Shown here one piece after another: positions 26,957 to 33,542 of a stretch of 64,000 nucleotides of DNA (positions within the stretch are counted from its first letter, which is position 1; every line of letters begins with the position of its first letter). A program made the translations under genes and the position numbers. The notes beneath the pieces are model-generated. The model made no database searches, was not told where the DNA came from, and saw nothing but the letters and a program-made list of their open reading frames with translations. The stretch comes from Oscillibacter sp. 1-3 (GTDB taxonomy: Bacteria > Bacillota > Clostridia > Oscillospirales > Oscillospiraceae). Location: the NCBI RefSeq assembly GCF_000403435.2, contig NZ_KE159708.1:124001-188000 (forward strand). Direction: 5' to 3'.

Positions 26957-26992
26957 CAAAAACAGGCGGACTCCCATGTGGGAATCCGCCTG
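26957..26992 (-). terminator. TPP-riboswitch terminator
   Basis: On the minus strand AGGCGGATTCCCA pairs with TGGGAGTCCGCCT (one G-T pair), followed by GTTTTTG. It stands just after the THI element, so TPP binding would be expected to favour termination. Confidence 0.85.
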
Positions 26993-26998
26993 GAGCTT

Positions 26999-27090
26999 CC
27001 ATGAAAACTTCCTACGGTGGCATTACCCACATCAGGTAAAAGGGTCGAAGCGGCGCTTCCTCTCAGCCTTTCGGCTCCCCTGTTTTTCAT
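26999..27090 (-). promoter_or_regulatory. TPP riboswitch (THI element)
   Basis: The minus strand reads AGGGGAGCC, GGCTGAGAGGAAG, CGACCCTTTTACCTGATGTG and GGTAATGCCACCGTAGGAAG. These are the conserved helices and pyrophosphate- and pyrimidine-binding bulges of the TPP aptamer. It precedes thiW-thiM. Confidence 0.95.
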
Positions 27091-27119
27091 GGTCATTATG
27101 GCATTTTTCGCCGGGGCTG

Positions 27120-27500
27120 TCAAGAGGCTTTTCCGCCCTTTTTCTTTCCCGGCCACACGAGGCTGACGCCGGAGAGCAGAAGATAGACCCCAAAGGGCTT
27201 TCGCAGCAGCTCCACATCCAGGGCCGTGGCGGCCCAGGCCCCCGCCAGAGCCAGGATCACCGCCGGGGGGACGGCGGCTTTCAGGGTGGGCTTGTCCAAG
27301 TAGCCGTTTTTCCAGTGGCACACCAGGGCGCTGACGGCGGTGGGCAGAAAGAACAGCAGGTTGATCCCCTGGGCCGTCCGCTGGTCCACGCCCAAAAAGA
27401 GGGTCATCACCAGCAGCAAAAGCGTCCCGCCGCCCACGCCCCAGGCGGAGATCACGCTGGCCCCCAGGCCGCAGAGGAAGGGAAAAATCCAGTCCGTCAC
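27120..27500 (-). CDS. TauE/SafE (TSUP) permease, second half-size subunit
   Basis: The protein has 126 residues and about four hydrophobic segments. GASVISAWGVGGGTLLLLV is the repeated TSUP signature. Full TSUP permeases have about 250 residues; this corresponds to one half. It begins with GTG (27498-27500) overlapping the TGA of the first half (GTGA), so the two are coupled and probably form a heterodimer. The family exports sulfite, sulfoacetate or related anions; the substrate is not known here. Confidence 0.8.
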   Translation of the reverse strand: MTDWIFPFLCGLGASVISAWGVGGGTLLLLVMTLFLGVDQRTAQGINLLFFLPTAVSALVCHWKNGYLDKPTLKAAVPPAVILALAGAWAATALDVELLRKPFGVYLLLSGVSLVWPGKKKGGKAS

Positions 27501-27853
27501 AGCAGATATTTCACCCCCGCGTAGAAGAGGAAGGCGGCGAAGAGCCACTTGAGGAACTTGGTGGAGATTTTGCCGTAGAGCTTTCCGCCGAAGAAACCGC
27601 CGATGAGTCCCCCGGCCAGATACGGCAGAGCGGTCATGACGGACACACCGCCCCGCAGGAGATACACCGCCGCCGACACCAGGCACACGGGAAAGATGAC
27701 CCCCACGCAGGTGGCGTAGAGCTTGCGCTGCTCCAGTCCGCCCCAGCGGGAGAGGATGGGGAGAAACACCATCCCCCCGCCGCCGCCGAAAAGCCCGTTG
27801 GCGGCCCCAGCCGCCCCGCCGGCAGCGGCGGCGGCCCAGCTGTTTTTCCTCAA
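27497..27853 (-). CDS. TauE/SafE (TSUP) permease, first half-size subunit
   Basis: The protein has 118 residues. It starts with TTG (27851-27853) after GGGAGGG, and contains NGLFGGGGGMVFLPILS, the TSUP repeat motif, and about four hydrophobic segments. It is the partner of the 126-residue protein that follows by a 4-bp overlap. No frameshift is needed to explain the split: both starts and stops are clean. Confidence 0.8.
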   Translation of the reverse strand: MRKNSWAAAAAGGAAGAANGLFGGGGGMVFLPILSRWGGLEQRKLYATCVGVIFPVCLVSAAVYLLRGGVSVMTALPYLAGGLIGGFFGGKLYGKISTKFLKWLFAAFLFYAGVKYLL

Positions 27854-28109
27854 AGCAATCCCTCCCCATCGTATGTACCCCCGCTCCCGAGTGGACGGAC
27901 GGCCCGCCGGGCCGCCCGCCCGCAGGAAGGGGATTCAGGGGAAACCCAGGTTTCCCCGCTTGCTCTGCCTGCGGCAGAGCAAGGTTTTTCAATCATGTTC
28001 GGCAGGGCGTGTACCTGTCGAACATACATTGACCCAGCCGCCCGGGGCGGCGTCCGCCAGTCCGCAGACTGGCGAGGGAGAATCTAAAGGGGGAGACGCA
28101 GTCCCCTCT

Positions 28110-28301
28110 TTATTTCAGCTTGAAGCTCTGGCAGTCGGTGCACTCCACCATGGTGGGGTTGGTCTCATGGGTGCCCACCTGGATGGTGTTCAGGCCGCAG
28201 TACTGGGTGTCCTGGCAGTGATGGGCGCAGTTATTGACGGTGCACTTGATGCTCTGGTTGGGGGTGCAGGCGCAGCCGCCGTTGGTGCAGTCTCTGGTCA
28301 T
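28110..28301 (-). CDS. DUF1540 small Cys-rich protein
   Basis: The protein has 63 residues with eight Cys in the DUF1540 pattern (NGGCACTPN, CTVNNCAHH, CQDTQYCGLN, VECTDCQSF). It probably binds metal. DUF1540 proteins are frequent in spore-formers, but their role is not established. GGAGGAAT stands before the ATG. Confidence 0.85.
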   Translation of the reverse strand: MTRDCTNGGCACTPNQSIKCTVNNCAHHCQDTQYCGLNTIQVGTHETNPTMVECTDCQSFKLK

Positions 28302-28337
28302 GGTCCATTCCTCCCGATGTGTTTTATTGGAACACTG

Positions 28338-28375
28338 AACAAAAGCTCCGCCCGCGGTGCGGGACGGAGCCTTGT
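28338..28375 (-). terminator. Terminator after the first Cys4 gene
   Basis: On the minus strand GGCTCCGTCCCGC pairs with GCGGGCGGAGC around ACC, followed by TTTTGTTC. It lies 64 bp after the stop of the Cys4 gene. Confidence 0.65.
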
Positions 28376-28438
28376 TCCGTCTGACCGCGCGCCGTGTTTT
28401 CGATTCAGTGGCGTTAGTGTGCGCGGGCGGCGGAGAAA

Positions 28439-28612
28439 CTATGTATTGCTTTTTCTGGCAGAGAATCTTTCACAGGCCGGCGTGTCTGTTTTCCGGGCTT
28501 TCAGCTGCGGATGTCCGCAGCGGCCTTCGTAAATGGGCACAAATTTGGAGCGCCGGTCTTTTACATAGTGCTGGACAAAGTGTCTGCAGTTTTCGCAGGT
28601 TTGGTTTGGCAT
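28439..28612 (-). CDS. Small Cys4 protein, module 1
   Basis: A 57-residue frame begins MPNQTCENCRHFVQHYV. The Cys pattern is C-x2-C at residues 6 and 9, then Cys 32 and Cys 47, a likely zinc ribbon. AGAGGTG lies 5 bp upstream, a good ribosome-binding site. It is divergent from the RHH gene at 28762, and a paralogue with the same pattern and orientation lies at 29058-29222. The family name is not known to me; function unknown. Confidence 0.75.
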   Translation of the reverse strand: MPNQTCENCRHFVQHYVKDRRSKFVPIYEGRCGHPQLKARKTDTPACERFSARKSNT

Positions 28613-28761
28613 ATGAACACCTCTAGTCTATAAAAAATTCGAAATTGCAGATCGTTGAGAGCCGGGGCCGCGAGGAATGTGCTTTTTCATGCGGGTATAT
28701 GTTATAAATATATATTTCTTTGGAATTCAAGTAGAAAATATGATATAAGGACGGTGATAAA

Positions 28762-28971
28762 ATGGACAAACTTGTTTTGGGCGAAAAGGCAAAACGAAAA
28801 AAAGGAGAAGATGGATACCGTACATTTTCCATCCGCGTCCGTGAAGAGACTGTGGAAAAGCTGGACTCCATCGCCAAAGAAACCGGCCGGACCAGAAATG
28901 AGTTGATTGGAATATTTTTGAAATTTGCGGCAGACAACTGTATCATAAAGAAGGAAGAGGAGGCGCCGTAA
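28762..28971 (+). CDS. Ribbon-helix-helix protein, module 1
   Basis: The protein has 69 residues. The beta strand YRTFSIRVREETVEKLD followed by IAKETGRTRNELIGIFLKF is the RHH/CopG fold, which binds DNA as a dimer. It probably represses the divergent Cys4 gene and itself. The stop codon lies at the top of a perfect 21-bp terminator stem. The lower GC of the 5' region suggests acquired DNA. Confidence 0.8.
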   Translation: MDKLVLGEKAKRKKGEDGYRTFSIRVREETVEKLDSIAKETGRTRNELIGIFLKFAADNCIIKKEEEAP

Positions 28972-28992
28972 GGCGCCTCCTCTTCCTTCTTT
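28947..28992 (+). terminator. Terminator with the RHH stop codon in its loop
   Basis: A 21-bp perfect stem (AAAGAAGGAAGAGGAGGCGCC and its complement, given here in part as GGCGCCTCCTCTTCC) surrounds a GTAA loop that contains the TAA stop region. A TTTCTC tract follows. Confidence 0.8.
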
Positions 28993-29041
28993 CTCATTAT
29001 TTTTGGGAACTGCTCCAGGCCTTGTTTGAAAAAAGGCCTAG
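28989..29041. repeat. Solo terminus of repeat B joined to a 25-bp mini repeat A
   Basis: TTTCTCATTATTTTTGGGAA then CTGCTCCAGG is the terminus of repeat B (full element at 35255-35414). It runs directly into AGGCCTTGTTTGAAAAAA then GGCCTA, the exact reverse complement of the 25-bp palindrome at 53481-53505. Confidence 0.75.
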
Positions 29042-29057
29042 TGTGCGCGGGCGGTGA

Positions 29058-29222
29058 TTAGTCGGGAGGATTTCGGGGCCTGGAAAAATATAGACAGCCG
29101 CGAGACCGAAAATGCCGGAGCTCAAACGGCGAAAGTCCGCAGCGGCCGTCAGGGGTGCTGAAAAACGTATGATTCAGCCTCATATAGTAACGAATATAGT
29201 GCTCGCAATTGCGGCAAATCAT
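29058..29222 (-). CDS. Small Cys4 protein, module 2
   Basis: A 54-residue frame begins MICRNCEHYIRYYM. Cys at 3, 6, 28 and 43 give the same C-x2-C ... C ... C pattern as the module 1 protein, and GRCG is shared. No good Shine-Dalgarno is present, so translation is less certain. It is divergent from the RHH gene at 29340, as in module 1. Function unknown. Confidence 0.6.
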   Translation of the reverse strand: MICRNCEHYIRYYMRLNHTFFSTPDGRCGLSPFELRHFRSRGCLYFSRPRNPPD

Positions 29223-29264
29223 TTTTTGTCAATATTAAAATAATCCATAATGCTCATTATAACA

Positions 29265-29319
29265 GACATCATATAGATGTCAATATGAATTCTAATTGAA
29301 TTGATATAATATTGACATC
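29265..29319. promoter_or_regulatory. Candidate operator between module 2 genes
   Basis: GACATC-ATATA-GATGTC (29265-29281) is a perfect 6-bp inverted repeat, and a third GACATC half-site lies at 29314-29319. They fall in the short AT-rich gap between the divergent Cys4 and RHH genes, where an RHH repressor would be expected to bind. Confidence 0.5.
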
Positions 29320-29339
29320 ATTATGATTGAGGTATTGCT

Positions 29340-29519
29340 GTGGGAAATTATTATACCCCGTTTTCCTTGCGTGTCTCGGAGGACGTTATTGCGAAAATGA
29401 AATGGATCGGCAAAATCCATCACCGTTCCGCCACAAAAGAGATGGAGGTGGCTTTGGAACAGTATATCGCCGCTTATGAAAAAGAGCATGGAACGATCAA
29501 AATAGAGGAGGAGCCGTAA
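29340..29519 (+). CDS. Small ribbon-helix-helix protein, module 2
   Basis: A 59-residue frame begins at GTG (29340), 6 bp after TGAGGT. The product starts MGNYYTPFSLRVSEDV and continues with KMKWIGKIHHRSATKEM, consistent with an RHH/Arc fold. It ends EEEP, like the EEEAP end of the module 1 RHH, and its stop also sits in a terminator loop. Probably a DNA-binding autoregulator. Confidence 0.7.
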   Translation: MGNYYTPFSLRVSEDVIAKMKWIGKIHHRSATKEMEVALEQYIAAYEKEHGTIKIEEEP

Positions 29520-29531
29520 GGCTCCTCCTCT
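29504..29531 (+). terminator. Terminator with the second RHH stop codon in its loop
   Basis: AGAGGAGGAGCC and GGCTCCTCCTCT form a 12-bp stem with a GTAA loop. The same 28-nt sequence occurs in inverted orientation at 30704-30731. Confidence 0.7.
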
Positions 29532-29628
29532 GAAGCTGGGAATTTTCTGACTTAACAGCAGAAAATCTCAATTTATTTTTTAGCGTGTCTTTCAGAATTA
29601 CCGCGAGATGAAAGCTCTGACACCGGGA

Positions 29629-30198
29629 CTACCGCATCATCTCCAGAACATCCCGGATCTTTCCAAACAAAATGGAGCTTCTACCACGCTCAAAGGAACC
29701 CGTATCAGGGTTAAAGTCCTCAAAGCTGGCCAAATACCGTGCCCACACCAGCGCGTTTCCGCCGCTTGAGGAGAAGCAACTGTCAAAATGCTGATAATTT
29801 CTTGCCGGTGTAATTTTTCCCATAGGCTCAGCAAAGTCCACTGGGATCAGGTCCAGCCCCCCCATCTGAGGGCCGACCGAGACATACTGAGCGTCTTCCC
29901 GGCGCAGAACGCCCCAGTCGCAGAGTTGATCGACGAAGGCACGATAGTCCTCATAGGTCATATCGTTGGGCTCGAATTTCTCCGAGAGCTGGCTGATCTG
30001 CTCCTTTGTCAGCTGAACGGCAGTCCCATTCTTTTTTACATCCTCCATGAAAGCGCGCAGATTCTCCTTGTCTTGGGCCGCCTTCTCAGGGAACAGGCTT
30101 TCCAGACTACATGCCCCCTTCTTGGGCACCAGATAGGCCATTTTGTGGACACCGGATGGCTTTACCCAAAATCGATCCAGGATGCTAGATGTAACCAT
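29629..30198 (-). CDS. Hypothetical protein, 189 residues
   Basis: No family was recognised. The protein is soluble with no signal peptide; the middle is acidic (TKEQISQLSEKFEPNDMTYED) and the C-terminus rich in aromatic and Ser/Gly residues. AGGAGG lies 7 bp upstream of the ATG, so it is probably expressed. It lies alone, flanked by copies of repeat A. Confidence 0.6.
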   Translation of the reverse strand: MVTSSILDRFWVKPSGVHKMAYLVPKKGACSLESLFPEKAAQDKENLRAFMEDVKKNGTAVQLTKEQISQLSEKFEPNDMTYEDYRAFVDQLCDWGVLRREDAQYVSVGPQMGGLDLIPVDFAEPMGKITPARNYQHFDSCFSSSGGNALVWARYLASFEDFNPDTGSFERGRSSILFGKIRDVLEMMR

Positions 30199-30226
30199 AA
30201 AAAAACCTCCTAAACATAGCGGTTAT

Positions 30227-30291
30227 TAGGCCTTGATAAGCGAAAAAATTTCTCGCCGCTGAGCCTTCCGCCATTTATTAAACAAGGCCTG
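30227..30291. repeat. Shortened copy of dispersed repeat A
   Basis: The left end is TTAGGCCTTGATAAGCG and the inner part TTTCTCGCCGCTGAGC. The right end is CCATTTATTAAACAAGGCCT. About 65 bp. Confidence 0.7.
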
Positions 30292-30491
30292 GCCGTTCTC
30301 CAGTGAAGAACCCATTGAAGTCAAAATACTATTTATTTCCAATTTCGTGCGTTTTTGTTTTACTGCATCAGACCACTCCTTTCGCGTCCCTGACGGGACG
30401 GGTTCTCCGGTTTCCAGGCCTGCTCAATATATAGTGTCTGAAAATCGCCAAAACCGGACAAAACCTTTGAAAATTTTTTGTGCTTCTTGAA

Positions 30492-30656
30492 TAGGCCATG
30501 TTTGAAAGATGTCAAAACGCCCAAGCGACGGATCTTTTTCCGCCGCTTTGCGTTGATTTTCCTTGCCATACGCAGAGTATGCCGGCGTCAAATCGCCTTG
30601 ATCGGCAAAAAAATCTCTCGTCGCTGCGCATTTTGCCATTTATCAAACATGGCCTA
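30492..30656. repeat. Full-length MITE-like repeat A, 165 bp
   Basis: The element begins TAGGCCATGTTTGAAAGATG and ends TTTATCAAACATGGCCTA. The arms are long imperfect inverted repeats, and TA stands at both ends as a likely target duplication. Its reverse complement aligns along its length with the element at 59631-59793. No coding capacity; a small frame on the minus strand that runs through it is not a gene. Confidence 0.85.
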
Positions 30657-30703
30657 ATACTCAGACTGCCGGAAACGTCCGGCGGGATTTTTCCAACAGT
30701 CCA

Positions 30704-30731
30704 AGAGGAGGAGCCTTACGGCTCCTCCTCT
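30704..30731 (-). terminator. Terminator of the FTR-trxA operon
   Basis: AGAGGAGGAGCC and GGCTCCTCCTCT form a 12-bp stem with a TTAC loop, 30 bp after the trxA stop. It is the exact reverse complement of 29504-29531. Confidence 0.65.
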
Positions 30732-30760
30732 CCCTTCTTTTCATACCGCCGGGGAAGGCG

Positions 30761-31081
30761 TCAGCCCTTTTCCCACTCGGCCAGCTTCCGCTCCAGGTCC
30801 TCCCTGGGGATAAACCCCACGGAGACGCCTTTCAGCTGCCCGCCCTCAAAATACGCCAGGGTGGGGATGCTGCTCACGCCGTAGGACATGGCCAGGTCCT
30901 GGGCCTCGTCCACGTTCACCTTCACCATCTTCACCTTCCCCTCGTACGCCTCCGCCAGCTCGTGGACCACCGGGGCCATCATCTGGCAGGGGCCGCACCA
31001 AACGGCGTAAAAATCCACCAGCACGGGGAGGTCGGACTGCAAAACCTCCTGCTCAAAGTTCTTTCCGTTTACTTCTCTCAT
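30761..31081 (-). CDS. trxA: Thioredoxin
   Basis: The protein has 106 residues with the active site VWCGPCQ and the cis-Pro loop SIPT. It reduces protein disulfides in the cytoplasm. The start at 31081 is chosen since AAGGAG ends 8 bp upstream; the ATG at 31087 is too close. It overlaps the end of the FTR-like gene by about 29 bp, so the two form an operon in which the FTR-like protein may be the thioredoxin's reductant. Confidence 0.93.
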   Translation of the reverse strand: MREVNGKNFEQEVLQSDLPVLVDFYAVWCGPCQMMAPVVHELAEAYEGKVKMVKVNVDEAQDLAMSYGVSSIPTLAYFEGGQLKGVSVGFIPREDLERKLAEWEKG

Positions 31082-31301
31082 GTTCATTCTCCTTTTTTTC
31101 GTAGGATTTGTAGTAGAGCATACAGTGGCAAAAGCCCTCGAAATTGGGGTCCGCCACCTGCTCCCGGAACTCCCGGCACATGCACTTGGTGGCCTCCGTC
31201 CGCTCCAGCCGGCAGGGGCAGTAGCCCCCCGTGCGCTCCAGGCCCTCCCGCACGCTCCTGACCACCTCGGCGTCCGGGTTTAGGGAGATCGCCGCTTTCA
31301 T
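31053..31301 (-). CDS. Ferredoxin-thioredoxin reductase catalytic-like protein
   Basis: The protein has 82 residues and the signature of the FTR catalytic chain: CPC (GYCPCRL), CMC (TKCMCREF) and CHC (GFCHCMLYY). In plants and cyanobacteria these ligate a 4Fe-4S cluster next to a redox disulfide, passing ferredoxin electrons to thioredoxin. No variable (A) subunit is seen nearby. It is the first gene of the operon with trxA and is preceded by a candidate Crp-type operator. Confidence 0.85.
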   Translation of the reverse strand: MKAAISLNPDAEVVRSVREGLERTGGYCPCRLERTEATKCMCREFREQVADPNFEGFCHCMLYYKSYEKKENEHERSKRKEL

Positions 31302-31333
31302 TCAAAACACCGCCCTTTCTTTTTGACATCCCT

Positions 31334-31375
31334 AGTATATCAAAAAGAGGGGGCGGTGTATGTAACCGGGTCACA
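31334..31375 (-). promoter_or_regulatory. Class II-like promoter with a Crp/Fnr-type operator
   Basis: On the minus strand TGATATACT (extended -10; TATACT at 31334-31339) has no good -35. Its expected start is near 31327. TGTAACC-G-GGTCACA (31361-31375) is an inverted repeat with one mismatch, centred about 41 bp upstream, the position for direct activation by a Crp/Fnr protein. Confidence 0.55.
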
Positions 31376-32041
31376 TTATTCAAAAAGTTTTCTCAGCTTC
31401 TCCGGGTCCCTCAGCTCCACCAGGCCCCTGCCCAGAGAGACCGCGCCCTCCTCCGCCAGATATTTCAGCACCCTGGAGACTACCTCCCGGGCGCTGCCGA
31501 TGTTCCGGGCAATCTCGTCCTGGGTCATCCGCAGCGTACGCTGGCCCTTGCCCGCCGTCTCCTCCCACAGGAAGATGGCCACCCGGCGGTCAGCCCCCAT
31601 GAACAAAATCTGCTGCATCATCCACATCACCTCGGAAAACCGCTCCGTGGCCTGGCGGTACATATAGAGGCCCACATACGGGTTGCTCTCCATGATGGGC
31701 CGCAGCACGCCGGCGGGGATCACAACGGCCTCTGCGGCCTCCGCCGCCTCAATCACAAGGTCGAACTGGATGGCGTCCAGCAGGCAGGAGGCCGCCAGCA
31801 CGCAGGGCTCCCCCTGGCGGATGCGGAACAGCGTCACCTCCCGCCCCTCCTCGGAGACAATGTACACCCGCAGAAGCCCGGAGAGCACCAGTACCGCCCC
31901 CGTACAGCCCATGTCCGAGCGATGGACGCACTCCCCCTTCCGATAGGACACCAGCGCCGCGCTCTGCAAGAGCTCCGCCCGCTCCTCCGCCGACAGCCGC
32001 TCCCAAAAGGGATAGGCATCTGAAAGCAGCTTTTCCTTCAT
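31376..32041 (-). CDS. Crp/Fnr family transcriptional regulator
   Basis: The protein has 221 residues. The N-terminal cyclic-nucleotide-like sensor domain precedes a winged helix with MTQDEIARNIGSAREVVSRVLKYL, the DNA-reading helix. No Fnr-type N-terminal Cys cluster is evident, so an Fe-S sensor is unlikely; isolated Cys residues remain. It ends next to the candidate operator upstream of FTR-trxA and may activate that operon. Confidence 0.9.
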   Translation of the reverse strand: MKEKLLSDAYPFWERLSAEERAELLQSAALVSYRKGECVHRSDMGCTGAVLVLSGLLRVYIVSEEGREVTLFRIRQGEPCVLAASCLLDAIQFDLVIEAAEAAEAVVIPAGVLRPIMESNPYVGLYMYRQATERFSEVMWMMQQILFMGADRRVAIFLWEETAGKGQRTLRMTQDEIARNIGSAREVVSRVLKYLAEEGAVSLGRGLVELRDPEKLRKLFE

Positions 32042-32085
32042 GTTTCGCTCCTCCTGTCAACCAAAGCGCCGTCCGCCCCGCCGGG

Positions 32086-32400
32086 TCAGGGACTGTTGGC
32101 CTTGTAGGCCTCGCCCCAGTCCTGCATGGCGTCCAGCACAGGCTTTAAGCTGCGCCCCAGCTCCGTCAGGGCGTACTCCACCCGGGGCGGCACCTCCGGA
32201 TAGACCGTCCGGGTCAGCAGGCCGCAGTCCTCCATCTGCCGGAGCTGGGACGTCAGCACCTTCTGGCTCACGCCGCCGATGGATTTTTTCAGCTCCCCGA
32301 ACCGCTTGGTCCCCGGCATCAGGTCCCGGATAATGAGCACCTTCCACTTGTCGCCGATCAGCGTCAGCGTGGTCTCCACCGGGCAGGCTGGCAGTGTCAT
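32086..32400 (-). CDS. HxlR family transcriptional regulator
   Basis: The protein has 104 residues. GDKWKVLIIRDL, FGELKKSIGGVSQKVLTSQL and VYPEVPPRVEYALTELG match the HxlR winged helix. A Cys at residue 6 (LPACPVE) fits the redox-sensing Cys of such proteins. GGAGGAG precedes the ATG. It is divergent from the MBL-like/macrodomain/sirtuin genes and may control them. Confidence 0.9.
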   Translation of the reverse strand: MTLPACPVETTLTLIGDKWKVLIIRDLMPGTKRFGELKKSIGGVSQKVLTSQLRQMEDCGLLTRTVYPEVPPRVEYALTELGRSLKPVLDAMQDWGEAYKANSP

Positions 32401-32434
32401 AATCTCTCCTCCGTCTCCTGGTTTCCAAATTGCC

Positions 32435-32578
32435 GTACCGCCCTATTTTACCGTACCGGCCGGGCCGGGGTCAAGGCGGAGAGAAAAAATTTTCCCGCCT
32501 CCGTCCCCGGCCCGCAAAGGCTTGCAGGCATTCAATGGTCACCCACCGGTAACCGCTCAATCGTTACCGCGGGGTAAC
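32435..32578. promoter_or_regulatory. Repeat sites upstream of HxlR and the MBL-like gene
   Basis: GTACCG occurs twice 18 bp apart (32435-32440 and 32453-32458), near the HxlR start. Farther along, GGTAAC (32548-32553) and GTTACC (32563-32568) form an inverted repeat, with a third GGTAAC at 32573-32578. The two groups may bind HxlR and a second regulator, possibly the Crp-like protein. Confidence 0.4.
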
Positions 32579-32600
32579 TATGCCACAAAATTGTGCGTAC

Positions 32601-32629
32601 TTTTCAAAGGCGTTTCACCGCTGTATGAT
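32601..32629 (+). promoter_or_regulatory. Promoter of the MBL-like/macrodomain/sirtuin genes
   Basis: TTTTCA (32601-32606) and TATGAT (32624-32629) are 17 bp apart. The first gene starts about 60 bp downstream after ACGGAGGT. Confidence 0.5.
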
Positions 32630-32689
32630 GCAGACACAGGAGCGGGGAACACCCCCGCCGCAAACGACACATCTACGGAGGTATACATT

Positions 32690-33481
32690 ATGAACAAGAG
32701 GACATTCACCACCGTCCGGCTGAGCCAGGGCGAGATGCGCATCTATAACTTCGGCGGCATGAAGCTCCACGCCTACCAGACCGGCGACCCCCTCGGCGAC
32801 GAGGTGTTTCTTGTAGAGAAGGCGGGGCGGTTCGTCGTCATCGAGTCCCCCTGCTTTGTCAGCAGCGTCGCCGCGCTGAACGCCTACCTGGAGGGCCGGG
32901 ACGTGGCCGGCGTGCTGATCGCCTATCACGGCGCCGGCGCCTCCTTCCTGCCGGACGCCCCCAAGTACGCCACCGCCAACGCCGCGGAGTACGCCCGCCA
33001 GGGCGGCGGAAAAGCCCTGATCGACCAGTTTGCCGCCGCCTTCGGCAGCGCGTTTGACAGCTCCGTCCACACCGTCACCCACACCCTTGCCGAGGGCGAG
33101 ACGGCCATCGGCGGCATCCGCTTCGTCATCCGCCGGACGGCGGAGGCCTATGATGTGGAGATTCCCGAGATCAACGCGGTCTACACCCACATGCTGGGCC
33201 ACGACTGCCACTCCATTGTGGCCGGGGCGGACTGCGCCGACGCCATGATCGCCCAGCTGCGGGGCTATATCCAGGCCGGGCGCAGCTTGATCCTCACCTC
33301 CCACTACACCCCGGAGGACCTGAAGGACGCCGAGACCAAAATCGGCTACCTGGAGCAGCTGAAGGCCATCGCCGCCTCCTGCCAAGACGGCGCGTCCTTC
33401 AAGGCCGCGGTCCGGGAGCGGTATCCGGCCTACGGCGGGGAGAACTACCTGGACATGACCGCCGGATTTTTCTTCAGCTGA
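32690..33481 (+). CDS. Degenerate metallo-beta-lactamase-fold protein
   Basis: The protein has 263 residues. The order VFLVEKAGRFVVIESPCF then AYHGAGASFLP resembles an MBL-fold hydrolase, but the HxHxDH metal site is replaced by YHGAGASF. Later His residues (THMLGHDCHSI and TSHYTP) remain. It may be a non-catalytic or altered-metal relative; the MBL assignment is from overall pattern. It heads a likely operon with the macrodomain and sirtuin genes. Confidence 0.6.
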   Translation: MNKRTFTTVRLSQGEMRIYNFGGMKLHAYQTGDPLGDEVFLVEKAGRFVVIESPCFVSSVAALNAYLEGRDVAGVLIAYHGAGASFLPDAPKYATANAAEYARQGGGKALIDQFAAAFGSAFDSSVHTVTHTLAEGETAIGGIRFVIRRTAEAYDVEIPEINAVYTHMLGHDCHSIVAGADCADAMIAQLRGYIQAGRSLILTSHYTPEDLKDAETKIGYLEQLKAIAASCQDGASFKAAVRERYPAYGGENYLDMTAGFFFS

Positions 33482-33542
33482 TTTTGCACAGGGGTCCTCC
33501 CCCGGACCCGACGGGGGAGGACCCGCGATAGGAGGGACTGAA

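Larger units (their letters stand above)
30199..30760. other. Repeat-filled intergenic region
   Basis: The gap holds two copies of repeat A (30227-30291 and 30492-30656, listed separately), an unassigned hairpin CGTCCCTGACGGGACG near 30386 and the trxA terminator. No gene was seen. Confidence 0.6.

Noticed and set aside
27120-27853. Frameshifted pseudogene of a single TSUP permease
   Set aside because: Both halves have their own start codon, Shine-Dalgarno or coupling overlap, and complete membrane repeats.
30360-30569. 69-codon basic protein on the minus strand
   Set aside because: Much of it is read from the end of MITE 30492-30656; no ribosome-binding site and no conserved pattern.
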